A stretch of 64,000 nt of DNA from Synchiropus splendidus (lineage: Eukaryota > Chordata > Actinopteri > Syngnathiformes > Callionymidae): NCBI RefSeq assembly GCF_027744825.2, contig NC_071336.1, positions 12,215,001 through 12,279,000 on the forward strand, written 5' to 3'. This document shows positions 50,201-57,602 of this stretch, piece by piece. Made by a program: the position numbers and the translations under genes. Under the pieces are notes generated by a model. It was not told the DNA's origin, made no database searches, and saw only the letters and a program-made list of their open reading frames with translations. Numbering within the stretch: the stretch's first letter is position 1; every line of letters begins with the position of its first letter.

Positions 50201-50252
50201 TCTTGGCGTGTGGGCCCCAACCACTTCGTTTACTCAAAACAAGCGGGTTCAT
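4456..50252 (-). CDS. nlgn2: Neuroligin-2, joined coding sequence of seven exons
   Basis: Postsynaptic single-pass adhesion protein that binds presynaptic neurexins; NLGN2 acts at inhibitory (GABA/glycine) synapses. The join 50252-49778, 23602-23453, 9691-9506, 7792-7527, 6154-6001, 5754-5388, 5290-4456 totals 2433 nt and encodes 810 aa with no stop. Visible order: signal peptide (about 22-39), esterase-like domain (about 48-600), Pro/Thr-rich stalk (605-660), membrane helix (about 666-689), cytoplasmic tail. The nucleophile elbow reads FGSGAGG at 251-257, so Gly254 replaces the esterase Ser, as in all neuroligins. Cys pairs expected from the family are 112/147, 306/317 and 475/509. NLGN2 rather than NLGN1 or NLGN3 is favoured by [26 protein letters not shown], the KKPVMLF stretch and [17 protein letters not shown] in the tail. 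Human NLGN2 is about 835 aa; the difference is mostly the stalk, the tail and a missing splice-site-A insert. Paralogue (a or b) not determined. Confidence 0.95.
5291..5387 (-). other. nlgn2: nlgn2 intron 6 (97 bp)
   Basis: GTGAGA...TTTTCCAG. At 97 bp it is of the minimal size common in compact fish genes, while intron 1 of the same gene is about 26 kb. Confidence 0.93.
5388..5754 (-). CDS. nlgn2: nlgn2 coding exon 6
   Basis: 367 nt, phase 1 in and phase 2 out. Acceptor ...TTTCTCCAG, then GTAAGGACATC; donor GTGAGA (5387-5382). Codes residues 411-532 and two bases of 533: [96 protein letters not shown]. Cys475 and Cys509 are the expected third disulfide; N510FS is a sequon conserved in the family. 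H488 in AHGDE occupies the place of the esterase catalytic His, which alone cannot restore catalysis without the Ser. Confidence 0.97.
5755..6000 (-). other. nlgn2: nlgn2 intron 5 (246 bp)
   Basis: GTCAGA...TTTCTCCAG. AT-rich, without a recognised element. Confidence 0.92.
6001..6154 (-). CDS. nlgn2: nlgn2 coding exon 5 (neurexin-contact loop)
   Basis: 154 nt, phase 0 in and phase 1 out. Acceptor ...TTGCGATCCAG; donor GTCAGA (6000-5995), non-consensus at +3 to +6. Codes residues 360-410 and the first base of 411: [20 protein letters not shown], then [32 protein letters not shown]. The NQGEGLKF loop (Q373, E375, L377) matches residues of NLGN1 that contact neurexin LNS domains. The acidic DDSEDSDG stretch lies where NLGN1 carries its splice-site-B insert; here it is inside the exon and cannot be skipped alone. 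Confidence 0.95.
6155..7526 (-). other. nlgn2: nlgn2 intron 4 (1.37 kb)
   Basis: GTAAAT...GCGATCCAG. AT-rich with many poly-A/T runs. It contains one inverted copy of the dispersed MITE family at 6931-7065. No coding frame with similarity seen. Confidence 0.92.
6931..7065 (-). mobile_element. MITE family 1, copy in intron 4 (minus orientation)
   Basis: Read on the minus strand it shows TGATGGGGCTTCGTGAAACA, then GTGTCTTCATTTTCAGAGC, ATAGATGGCACTTTCTGCTC and TTTGGATTTGAGCAACCATT, and ends CACTTCACCCATCACTT. The two ends are inverted (AGTGATGGG and CCCATCACT). Same order as the copies at 23959, 57450 and 62772. Family name not determined; the structure suggests a non-autonomous DNA transposon. 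Confidence 0.75.
7527..7792 (-). CDS. nlgn2: nlgn2 coding exon 4
   Basis: 266 nt, phase 1 in and phase 0 out. Acceptor ...GTCATCGCAG; donor GTAAAT (7526-7521). Codes residues 271-359, including [18 protein letters not shown], Cys306 and Cys317 (expected disulfide), [17 protein letters not shown], and [17 protein letters not shown]. The last segment distinguishes NLGN2 from NLGN1 and NLGN3, which read VIDGDVIPDDPQ/EILMEQ from memory. The open frame continues about 220 nt beyond the acceptor into the intron, but that part has no neuroligin similarity. Confidence 0.96.
8865..8935 (+). repeat. Degenerate GATGA/GAAGAT simple repeat
   Basis: About 70 bp of imperfect GATGAAGGTGATGATGAAGAT units, followed by AGGAGCAAGAACAGGAGG. 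Lies in intron 3. Confidence 0.8.
9165..9405 (+). mobile_element. Decayed LINE 3' end with ATGGATGGATGG tail
   Basis: Order of motifs on the plus strand: CTTGATCATCTGGGAGAGGCTCAG, GAGGTGGATCCTCC, GGGAGGAGG, GACTGGAGGCTGGAGG, GAATTCTGGGCCTC, CTCTGTAACTCAGCATTGGATC, then AAAATGGATGGATGGAT. This resembles the 3' end common to a large teleost LINE family, heavily mutated and truncated. It lies antisense to nlgn2. Family placement is from memory. Confidence 0.55.
9506..9691 (-). CDS. nlgn2: nlgn2 coding exon 3 (degenerate nucleophile elbow)
   Basis: 186 nt, phase 1 to phase 1. Acceptor ...GTGCTCCAG; donor GTGAAG (9505-9500), a weaker site than the others. Codes residues 209-270 and the first base of 271: [19 protein letters not shown], then [21 protein letters not shown] and the elbow [11 protein letters not shown]. 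In active cholinesterases the elbow is FGESAGG; here Gly254 stands in place of the nucleophile Ser, which shows a non-enzymatic adhesion fold. It ends with SHHSEG, joined in frame to exon 4. Confidence 0.96.
9780..10420 (+). repeat. G-poor, CATC/CTC-rich low-complexity tract
   Basis: About 640 bp with a strong C/T and A bias and few G on the plus strand (CATCTCATCCTTTCAACC-like runs), so G/A-rich in the nlgn2 transcript. It produces a 210-codon open frame on the plus strand that is a by-product of composition. Confidence 0.55.
13960..15330 (+). repeat. Long pyrimidine-rich tract
   Basis: Two blocks (about 13960-14560 and 14905-15330) made largely of CTTCCTCC, TCATC and TTCTC words, with a mixed-sequence gap between. 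Plus-strand open frames here encode Ser/Pro/Phe/His-rich strings with no domain. Probably a degenerate expansion of short TC-rich repeats. Confidence 0.65.
16260..16345 (+). mobile_element. Possible LINE 3' tail remnant
   Basis: GCTGAGAGACAGGTGGAGGC followed by AAAATGGATGGATGGATAA, the same terminal motif as the copy at 9165-9405. Very short and degraded. Confidence 0.3.
18952..18973 (+). repeat. (CA)n microsatellite
   Basis: About eleven CA units between GCTCAAG and TATACGG. Confidence 0.9.
20916..21018 (+). mobile_element. 103-bp hAT-like MITE
   Basis: Starts CAGGGGTTTTCAACTTGATC and ends, read on the minus strand, CAGGGGTCTTCAACTTGGTC; the inverted ends match over about 30 bp with few differences. 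Flanks AATTATTG and CTTTATTG agree in 6 of 8 bases, consistent with an old 8-bp target duplication. CAGGGG ends plus 8-bp duplications are typical of hAT elements. Confidence 0.75.
23041..23060 (+). repeat. (TG)n microsatellite
   Basis: About nine to ten TG units, 390 bp from the splice donor of coding exon 2 on its intron side. Confidence 0.85.
23453..23602 (-). CDS. nlgn2: nlgn2 coding exon 2 ([11 protein letters not shown] exon)
   Basis: 150 nt, phase 1 to phase 1. Acceptor ...TTTCTGCAG precedes AC ATC CGA; donor is GTAAGC (23452-23447). Codes residues 159-208 and the first base of 209: [17 protein letters not shown], then [21 protein letters not shown]. The oxyanion-hole-like HGG of the esterase fold is at 173-175. 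Codon 159 is rebuilt across the junction (G plus AC) to Asp, so exon 1 can splice straight to this exon with no splice-site-A insert. Basic RRKK before PVMLF is close to NLGN2 and differs from the SGGPKPVMVY or SGAKPVMVY of NLGN1 and NLGN3. Confidence 0.96.
23959..24140 (+). mobile_element. MITE family 1, copy 2
   Basis: TGAGGCTTCATGAAACAGTG, TCTTCAGTGTTTTCAGAGCA, CACTAGATGGCACTGTCTGT, then a diverged 3' part with GAGCGCCACCTCATGAGC and TTTCATGAA. Plus orientation; the 3' end is poorly preserved. Confidence 0.75.
25354..25374 (+). repeat. (CA)n microsatellite
   Basis: About ten CA units after CTACAGGA. Confidence 0.85.
26601..27072 (+). mobile_element. 472-bp PIF/Harbinger-like MITE
   Basis: Left end GGGCCGTTTCACACTGCG, right end CGCAGTGTGAAACCGCCC: inverted repeats of 18 bp with one mismatch. 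TAA stands directly outside both ends (26598-26600 and 27073-27075), the target duplication of PIF/Harbinger elements. No open frame of transposase length inside. Confidence 0.8.
28525..28665 (+). repeat. Teleost interspersed-repeat fragment
   Basis: CTTTGCCTTTTGGCGTCTCC, CTTCAGGGGTGGCCACAGCG, GATCACCCTCCTCCATCTCA, CCCTGTCCTCTGC. I recognise this string order from dispersed fish repeats but cannot name the family without a search. Boundaries approximate. Confidence 0.5.
29396..29416 (-). repeat. Poly(T) run (poly(A) on minus strand)
   Basis: About 18 T in a row. It could be the tail of a retroelement on the minus strand, but no SINE body was recognised beside it. Confidence 0.7.
30454..30772 (+). 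mobile_element. hAT-like element with GGATGCACC ends
   Basis: Left end GGATGCACCGGAATAATGTT; right end, read on the minus strand, TAGGGATGCACCAAACAATT. The ends are inverted over GGATGCACC and loosely beyond. GGATGCACCGA ends are common in fish hAT-derived MITEs. The interior is AT-rich with no coding frame. Exact ends and target duplication are unclear. Confidence 0.6.
33848..33884. repeat. Perfect 14-bp inverted repeat, 9-nt loop
   Basis: Arms ATGATGGTAGCGTC (33848-33861) and GACGCTACCATCAT (33871-33884). A GC-containing stem inside an otherwise simple ATG-rich tract. Confidence 0.9.
34036..34078. repeat. Perfect 19-bp inverted repeat, 5-nt loop
   Basis: Arms AAAACTGTAACTCTTGATA (34036-34054) and TATCAAGAGTTACAGTTTT (34060-34078), loop CGACA. 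Forms a perfect hairpin on either strand. Confidence 0.95.
34550..34870 (+). repeat. A-rich AAAAAG/AAAAAC tract
   Basis: About 320 bp almost without T, built of AAAAAAGAAAAG-type words. It yields a lysine-rich 174-codon open frame on the plus strand that I regard as spurious. Confidence 0.85.
39862..39956 (+). mobile_element. Repeat with ATTCTCACTCC inverted ends
   Basis: Begins CCCATTCTCACTCCCAAGGC, ends (minus strand) CCTATTCTCACTCCGAGGC. The left end recurs at 62373 (CACATTCTCACTCCCAAGGC). Short non-autonomous element; family not named. Confidence 0.6.
40464..41171 (+). mobile_element. 708-bp hAT deletion derivative
   Basis: Left end CAGTGATTCTTAAGAATAGG; right end on the minus strand CAGGGGTTCTTAACC. 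Flanking octamers CATTAGAC (40456-40463) and CATTAGAT (41172-41179) differ at one base, an 8-bp hAT-type duplication. The interior keeps a hAT-like transposase start (40653-40724) and then an AT-rich remnant, so the transposase body has been deleted. Confidence 0.8.
40653..40724 (+). pseudogene. hAT transposase N-terminal stub (23 codons)
   Basis: ATG at 40653 begins [14 protein letters not shown] and stops at TGA 40722-40724. The MEKFLKRK start is typical of Charlie-like hAT transposases and related ZBED proteins (recognised from memory). No BED finger or catalytic domain follows, so it is a relic inside the element at 40464-41171. Confidence 0.6.
42284..42316 (+). repeat. AT-rich microsatellite (TATATACA)
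   Basis: CACATATATATATATACATA, then TATATGTATATATC. Low complexity. Confidence 0.85.
43155..43235 (+). mobile_element. hAT-derived repeat fragment
   Basis: GCGTCAAACTCAAGGCCAGG, GAGCCAAATATGGCCACC, ATGCGGCCCGCCAGAACA. This resembles one end of the common vertebrate hAT-type repeat with the GTGTCAAACTCAAGGCCCGG motif. Only one end is recognised. Confidence 0.55.
44776..44821. repeat. Perfect 18-bp inverted repeat, 10-nt loop
   Basis: Arms GACAAGCGAGGGACACGG (44776-44793) and CCGTGTCCCTCGCTTGTC (44804-44821), loop CACAGAGCCA. GC-rich and perfect, in AT-rich intron. Confidence 0.95.
45780..45800. repeat. 9-bp inverted repeat with AAA loop
   Basis: CTATGAGCT and AGCTCATAG around AAA, next to a direct repeat of AATAACGCT. 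Small and possibly chance. Confidence 0.6.
46380..46790 (+). mobile_element. Decayed SINE/LINE-type repeat
   Basis: GTCTGGGGTTCAAATCC near 46427 resembles a tRNA B box. Further on, GTCCATCTATCACAGGGCAC, ATTCAAACAACAGC, TGTGGAGGAAATCAGACCATC and AATCCACACAG follow the order of a widespread fish repeat. Whether these are one element or two is unclear. Confidence 0.4.
49778..50252 (-). CDS. nlgn2: nlgn2 coding exon 1: signal peptide and start of esterase-like domain
   Basis: Codes residues 1-158 plus the first base of codon 159. It ends at donor GTAAGT (49777-49772) after ...VPTED, phase 1. The first in-frame ATG is at 50252 (MNPLVLSK...), with a G at -3. A second in-frame ATG at 50189 (residue 22, [19 protein letters not shown]) would start right at a hydrophobic signal peptide but has a C at -3. 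I chose 50252 because it is the first ATG after the in-frame TAA upstream; the shorter 789-aa form is a real alternative. Mature sequence starts near QKLDPS. It contains the GKLRGIKK and [15 protein letters not shown] core motifs, sequons N104AT and N142QS, Cys112 and Cys147, and LPVWFTDNL typical of neuroligins. Confidence 0.93.
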
Positions 50253-50535
50253 GACTGGTTTACGTCTGGTCTCACACCAGCTTTGAGTCACTTCAGATGC
50301 GGTGTAGACAGAATGTCCAGCTAGTGAGTGTCTAGAAGTGAAGGAAATTCGGACGGGTGGGCTGTGCTCTGGAGGGTTGGTGGGTTCCTGGGTGCTGGAT
50401 AGGAAATCTAAACCAGTCTGTTGGGGCCAGCTCAGAGCTGTGTCCACCTCAGAGTATTCCAAAATGTTTCCAGAATCATTGTTCTGTTACGTTCCATCCC
50501 TGGTCACCTTCAGGGAACTGGGTTGGTCTTCAAAA
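50253..50535 (-). other. nlgn2: nlgn2 5' leader part of the first coding exon
   Basis: Reading the minus strand, CTGACTTTTCTGTTTGCAG ends at 50536 and is a strong acceptor (pyrimidine tract plus GCAG), so the exon probably starts at 50535 and at least one further 5' exon lies upstream. The coding frame is closed by TAA near 50486 and has no ATG between that stop and 50252. The leader contains an upstream ORF in another frame (see 50432-50497). The acceptor is inferred from sequence only; a transcription start inside this leader cannot be excluded. Confidence 0.6.
50432..50497 (-). promoter_or_regulatory. Upstream ORF in nlgn2 5' leader (21 codons)
   Basis: ATG at 50497 begins [21 protein letters not shown] and ends at TGA (50434-50432), 180 nt before the main ATG at 50252. 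It has a G at +4 and a second ATG in frame at codon 7. If the leader is used as predicted, ribosomes would meet this ORF first, so it could reduce or condition neuroligin translation. The ORF is seen directly; its effect is inference. Confidence 0.4.
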
Positions 50536-53500
50536 CTGCAAACAGAAAAGTCAGAGTAGGACGTGATTAACATTCGACAGCTTGACCAGTTAAGTGCTGA
50601 GTTGTACTAAAAGCTCAACTGCGTTGTTGGAAAACACAGATGCATCTTAGTGTGAACAATGTGTTACGCACTTATTTTACCGCACAAGCTTCACAGCACT
50701 GCTATAGTCTGGGCATATGTACTACATTGTTTTAATTGTTTCCCAGAGATTTGTGTGGAGGGCGAAACATTTTGCATTTTTAGAGTACTTGTTGAAACCA
50801 GCTCAAAAAAGGAAATTGTGACTTTCCGTGGGGATGTAGCCTGAGTGGCTGGTCTACGTCCAACAACTGACTGTCTCTCCATCCACAAGCCATCCATAAG
50901 GTTTCCTCACCTGAGTCTGCTTGTGTCTTGAAGAAGCCCTATGATCTTACCATTATGTTTTTCTGTCAGATTTCAGCCACTAGCTCAAGTCTGGTTTTGT
51001 GACTCTTCCCTGACTCTTGATACATGATTGCCATCACGCCGGACTTGAACTGCCATTGTCCTGAAATCGCCCGCAGTATCTAACATAAGTTTCTTTCCCT
51101 CCTGCTCTACCTGGACCTTCTACTGTCTCCGCACCACATGGAGAAGCCATCTCCATCATTTTCTGGCTACTTTAAGCCTCCTTCCAGACACTCACTTTTG
51201 GAATTGATTTTTTTAAAAGTTTTTGACAGGATGCAAAAAGTCATATCCTTCAAGACACCACAACAACAGTAAGACTTCTGTGACTACTATTTTTTGTCTT
51301 CTGTCTTCCCAAACATCGGTAACAGCAAGAATTGTTATTGCTCCACTCACCTTGAAGACACATCTTGGCACTAACTGACATATGGTTATTTTTCTATCCT
51401 TTGTTATTGATGACTACCTCTGCAAGATTACTTCAAATTGATTTGCAGCATTAAGAACGTTTTTTTTCGTTCTCTCTTCCTCAAAATGCCACTCAGTTTT
51501 GTAGTTTGAATCGATTGTCGGAATTCTTTCCCTTCTTTCACTGTAAGTGCTTCTTTTGTGACAAGCATCACTCCCTTCATCAATATTCTTTTTAAAATGA
51601 ATCTTTGAACACTCCACTGAAAGCACACTTGTATTCATTCAAGTCCAGATACGTTGGTGTGAACTCTACCACATGATCCATCTGCTGTCGACAAATGTAG
51701 GATCTCGACAAAGGAGTCAAGTGTGACGTGATGACAAGCCACTGCAGTGACGGTTAGAGCTCTTTGCAGCAGCAGAGTTATCGTCCGTATTTGCTGGGGA
51801 ACACAAGAAGGCTAATGACCTGAAATAAAGTGTCTTGTGTGTGTTCCCCCAGCTCGCAGCAGCTGCTGTGACCTCAGACGTCTTCAAAATCACACTGACC
51901 CAATATCCCCTTTCCCTGAACTTCTCAGTTCATTTGAGGGACTCTCTCACAAGGAGGTCAAAGGTCATCTCTGTTTGCCTGTAAGCAGCTTATCAAGCCG
52001 CAGGCTTCTCTCGGGACATAAACGCACGCATGGAGCATAAACGGATGTCTTCACTGTCCACTCATTCATGTAATCTATCAAACAAATGTGCAAATCCTCA
52101 TGTAGCAGAGTCACAGTCACACACGGCCGCGAGGAGATTACCATGTCACAGCATTGTTGGTGGCAGTTGCATAAGAGAACCGGACACTATCGGAGCGGAT
52201 GACGAAACTCTCCCTCCTCATCTAACTTACAACATCCAGTGGAACAACCTGTTCTCTTGCTCTATCATTCCCAAATAATCATCCCATTTAAAGTCCCCAT
52301 TAGAGGTATTACTGCATCGCCTGCACTTGGTGATGCCACAGTCGCCGCTCTCTGCCAGCAGAGAGGTCTGAGTGTGGGAACTGAGCGTCCTGAGGTAGGA
52401 CGGCATATCATTCAGGTTGAAATGTGCCAAGATGTGAGCGACAAACAAAGAGGCCAATTCAAGTGACGTAAAGTATGTCATATAAAACCGAGCAAATCAA
52501 AATGAAGCTGTTTGAAAGGCAACAGTTAAGTTCAGTGGTGGCATCTTCTCACCGTCGCCCTCAAAACCACCTCTTCCACTGAACAGCGCGTGACTTTAAT
52601 CAAGCTTTTTTTATCATCAACCTAAGGACGATTAAATCTGCACATTCCATATCTCATTGTCTACGCTTCATCAATGACTGAAGCCTTCGCTCTGCTCATG
52701 GAGAAGCTGCACCAATTTGGCTCAGTAATTGATCTGATGAGCAATTAAACCCTCATGTGAGGCCTGTGTGGCTCGCGCCCGAGCTCCTGCTGAAGGTGTC
52801 TAGGGATCCTCCAACGTCTCCTTCGGAGCTAGAAGCTTCATAGAGCAGTGGAGGCCAGGACAGCTTCAGGGATGTGAATCACTTATGGGTGAAAGACTGT
52901 GAGATGCCAGGAGGTCTCTCCACTACACCCCACCACATCTGTATCAAGAGAGCGCTCCTTTATGTATCAGTGCTTTCAAACCCCACTGTCATTTTTTATT
53001 TTATATACAAAGACATAAAAGGCTTTGGTACATTGATTCGCCAGTGAAAAGTCCAGACCCTGTTTGGATCTGAACTCGAAAACAACACATTCGCACACCA
53101 CTTATGTTGACTTTCAAACGCATGAGCAGTTTGCATTACATGTAGTAAACAGAGTGGCTGCAGTAGGTAGGACGATTTAGGAAGGTTTTATTAACTGGAA
53201 GCAGTAAGGGTGTTGTGGAGGGCATTATAAGAAATGAGTTTAAAAATATCCTCCCACCTTCACTTTAATGTACGTTTTCTCCTCCCATAAACTGCAAAGC
53301 TGCCTGTAAATGCCTCAAATTAGAAAATTGAAAAGCCATTGCATGTCTTGACGACTCATTTTGCATGAGTGGATTATGATGAGACTTTGATAAATGCATG
53401 ACTACTTGCCGTCGTGTCTAAATTTAGAATGTGTCGCTGTAGTCATCAGCTCACATTTGTCATTCGATTTGCAAAAAAAAAAAAAAATCACCTATATCAT

Positions 53501-55248
53501 CAATAATACATTTCAATCTGTGTTGTCACTCGATCCAGGCTCATAAAATCTCCGTCGATGACTACTTTCAACGCAGCCATATTCTTATATTAGTATTTTC
53601 CCTGCGCAGATTCTTGTTCCTCTGTGACAGATTTAGCCCTGAAGGCACGCGGTAGCAGTCAGTTTCAAACTTTGCTTCTGCCTTTACTTGTATCCACATG
53701 GCACCATCTCCTCGATCCCCCCGCAACTCATTCTTCTTCACCTCTGTGAATAGAATTCTGCAACTTTAAAGGTTTCACAGACGTTTGCAGTGGCACAGCA
53801 GGGAATCGAACAACCTCTACTTCTTGTTAACTCATCTCTTCTCTCGCTGCATCTTGCCCTACGGCTCCAGAAGAATAATGTGGTGTAAGTGCGGAGTGGT
53901 GGATCACAAGGGAGGATGAAGTCGGGTTAACGTCCTATTGGATAGGACAGTTGAGCTTAAGGAGGTCACGCGGGAGAGCTATCGTGTGTCTGCTTGTGTG
54001 TGTCAGAGGGTGATGTTCGACAGGCTGCTCCTCATGCACTCCAAGATGTCGCAGTAAAAACAGGTTGTTTTATTTTCACTTCATCAAGATGAGAGTATAA
54101 AAAATGCATCAGACCGTTCTGATGGGCTGATTATTTTATACAGCTCTTTCGTTGAATCCAGGCTCTTGAAGAGGCCTTGTCCCTCCTTCACTATCTCCCT
54201 ATCTTCTTTCACCCCTTTCTTTTTTGTGCGTCTGTGCATGATGAATCATCCCAACAATATGCTTTAGCTTTTCTGGAGATCCATAACAACAACACAACAC
54301 ACATTTAATCATTTCTTTCTTCCAATTTCAGCACCTCTGGAGCACAGTACATTTGAGACTGTTACATTGAACACCAATAACCTATCTCTCTTTCCAAATG
54401 TATTTATACATCTGTTTCATAGAGCAATGAGAAGCCATGCACCATGTGCTCTGGAACAGCCCAGATATAATGCTGGCTATGCTGCAGGAGCACCACCAAG
54501 CTTGTTCTACGGTTCACGTTCAGCCGCCACTGTCAGGGTGATCCAAACCCTCACACTGATCATGGCCCGTGAGCTCAAATACTGACATTTTATGTTCCAT
54601 TTCTTTGACTATTTCCCCCCTAAACGAACAGAATCCTTCATGTATTTAGTTTCTTCCCCTCTCTCTGTGATTTTCTGAATTTTTTGAAGCGTGATGACGG
54701 AGACAGCTGCCTTTGCACACTTGGTGGTTTAGTGTTTGAAGACTCCATCAGATTCTTTTGATGAGACAGAGAGATTTGTTAATAAAATCACGACACTGTG
54801 CTAAAACTGCCTGTTTCAGGCTTCAATTAAGGCGGCCAACGGAGATCATTGCCTCACACCAACGAAGCAGGCAGTTTATGAATCTGGCAGGCGATCTGGC
54901 GTGATCGGACTTCAAGTCATCTGGGTACGACAACACTACACTAGCACCTGCTCTCACGCTGCGGCGGCTAACAGTTAACAGCTTTCAGTGTGAGAGTGTG
55001 TGTTAGGAGGCAAGCGGGTGTCGACGGCTGTTAGCGGAGAGATGGAAGTGAGACTGGCTCTGACAGGCGGCTTGATACACACAAATCTGCTCACATCAGC
55101 TGTTGGCCTATAAGGTTTGTTAATGTGTGATCTGTAAGTTTGGTCAACACGCTCTCTCTTACTCTGGCTCTCTCTCCCTCTCTCACACTCTCCCTCCCTC
55201 CGATTTAAAACAGAAAAGATGGTCAGTCATATTAAAGTTCACATTTAT

Positions 55249-55970
55249 TAGGGATGTCCTGATACCAGAATCGGTACACGCTCCGATACTGGCCTATTTT
55301 GCTGTACTCGTACGCATGACAAATACTGGCTCATGACAGCACACGACAGCAATATCTATAACTATATTCCAGGGCTGTCTGCTCTCCCTTGCCCTTTCTC
55401 ATATGACAAACGTACTCCTCGATGCACGACACAGATGAGATTGCAGACGCACCGTCTTTGACCAGGTCATTTCTGACCCGCTCCAGCTCTGCTGCAAGAG
55501 AAACGACTCATATACATGAACATGCTCAACTCAGGAAAACGCTCGATAAGTTAGGTTTCCATCCGATGACGCTAGTAGTTACAGAGACTGATCAGATCTG
55601 ATGATCTACACTAGTCAGTGCTAACCCAGGGTTGCATTATGGAGCTTCAACAATCGCGTGAGGTCCCAGAACGCAACCCCTGTGATAAATGAGGGAACAC
55701 TGTGTACGTAAACCAGTACGCAGTACCGTGATCTTAGATATAATATATCAGCATATACATGTAGTAGACCCATGCTAAACTTGAAATGTTTGAAGTGAAA
55801 TCTGTGGCTGTGGTGTCATGGTTTTCCAAGGAACACGTGCTGAGAAAAAAAACATTTAAAATGGTTGTTATACTGTGATACTATTGAGTACTTTATCTGT
55901 ACTCTGTTTTGGCATGTACTCAATTGTCAGTACTCGGTCGGCAAGTGGTATTGGATATTCTTTTAGTCCC
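55249..55970 (+). mobile_element. hAT-like repeat beginning TAGGGATGTCC
   Basis: Starts TAGGGATGTCCTGATACCAG then AATCGGTACACGCTCCGATACTGG, a motif common in teleost hAT repeats. The far end around 55930-55970 carries TACTCGGTCGGCAAGTGGTA and ATTGGATATTC, loosely inverted to the start. Inside, near 55640-55705, CGCAACCCCTGTGATAAATG may be a further insertion. Ends approximate. Confidence 0.45.
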
Positions 55971-57449
55971 TTACAGACCCCATACAGAAAAGTGGAACGA
56001 TACATACGTCGGGTTCAAATGACATAGAACTTGATTCTGGTGAATTGAAGTGAATGTTTCTATTTTGTTCTGTTAAAAAATAGTGGCTGATGCTTAGATC
56101 CCTGCTTCCACATAGTGTGTGGTCCACACAGTTTCATGGGTAGCTAAACCATGGATTGTGGGTGGTAAATAAGAATACATTAGCAATTTTAAACAGCGGC
56201 AAAGTGTTGCCAACACATATGTTTAAATGAGAGACACAGGTACCATGGTTTGCAGCAGTTTTTGGGAGGATATGCATAAACAGATTTGTACATATTTTAG
56301 TACACGCAAACCATATATCGTCTTCTCGGTTACCATAGCGTCAACATGGTGGGTTCATGGAGGTGGATTCCAAAGAAACACAAACACACATCAACACACA
56401 CAAACCCGCACTAACACAGGTCCATAGTAAAATTTCAACCAGGCAAACACTCAACCTCAATCCATGTCACATTAGTGTGTGTGTGTGTATATGTGTGCGA
56501 CTGTGCCGTCTTTGTTTTGTTGTCTCAAAATGATTATCTTGGTTGGTCTGAGGCACTGGAATAACGATGAAACTCACACGCACACACAGACAAATACATT
56601 ATTCAATCGAAACACCTTCACTGCCACATGATCAACATGTTTATTTGAACACTGCCGCGTTTCACCATCACACAAATGTACACACAGCCTCTAAGCACCC
56701 CTGACATCTCTGACAAATTGACTCTTTTATATGAGAGGAAAAGAAGAGAAGCGAGTGGGAGGGAGGCAGGGAGGAGGTAGGTGAAGTCATGACAAAGCAG
56801 AGGAACAAAGAATCAGGAATAAGGTCGGCAAGTAGATGACGCCTGATGTAAAATGGTGGAAGACGAAACACACGACCACTCATCACAATGATATGCCTCC
56901 CATTGCTGCAGAGAGATCCTAGGAATGTTAGTGTTTATTTGTCTCTTGGTCAGTTCTCAAAACCACAATTTTACCAGAAAGAAAGAACAAATTTTGCTTC
57001 TCAATAGGAAGAATCAGATCCAGGAAGTTTCTGTCCAAATCCAACTCTGTTTGGAATAACTAGTATTCTTGTAGTGTGCAGGTAGTGCAGCAGAAAACAT
57101 AGGTTTCAATTTTAATAATGGATGAACAAATGTACCTGGAAATGCAAGGTATCCTCTGAATTCTGATCATACACAGGTTTGGCTGAAGTCTTGCCTCTTA
57201 AAAGTTCAGCAGTGTTTCCTGGATTTTCCTGAAATGAGAAAAAAAGATTGCATGTTTCATAAAACTGTTCAATAAACATACACACATCTGTCACGCATGC
57301 TTGCAACAGCCATGTCCTACAGTGTTAGCTGGACATTGTAAAAGCATTTTTGCTGAAATAACTTTAATAAGTCTTTTCCAAAGTGTTGCCAAATGCTTCC
57401 GATTTCAATCCCTCCTGCTTACATCTGGAGGCCACTTACACCTGACTAG

Positions 57450-57602
57450 GGATGTGCTGATGAGGCTTCATGAAACAGTGTCTTCATTTTCAGAGTCCAC
57501 TAGATGGCACTATCTGCTCTAAAATATTTGAATTTTAAAACCCTTTTTTTGTAGATGAGAGTACTAGCTAATGAGCTCTAAAAAGCCATGAACCCATCAC
57601 TA
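57450..57602 (+). mobile_element. MITE family 1, copy 3
   Basis: TGAGGCTTCATGAAACAGTG, TCTTCATTTTCAGAGTCC, ACTAGATGGCACTATCTGCT, CTAAAATATTTGAATTT, and the closing CCCATCACTAC. Plus orientation, ends near complete. Confidence 0.8.

Noticed and set aside
50253..50462. Longer neuroligin N-terminus starting upstream of 50252
   Set aside because: The frame stays open but its only starts there are non-ATG codons; a TAA closes it near 50486.
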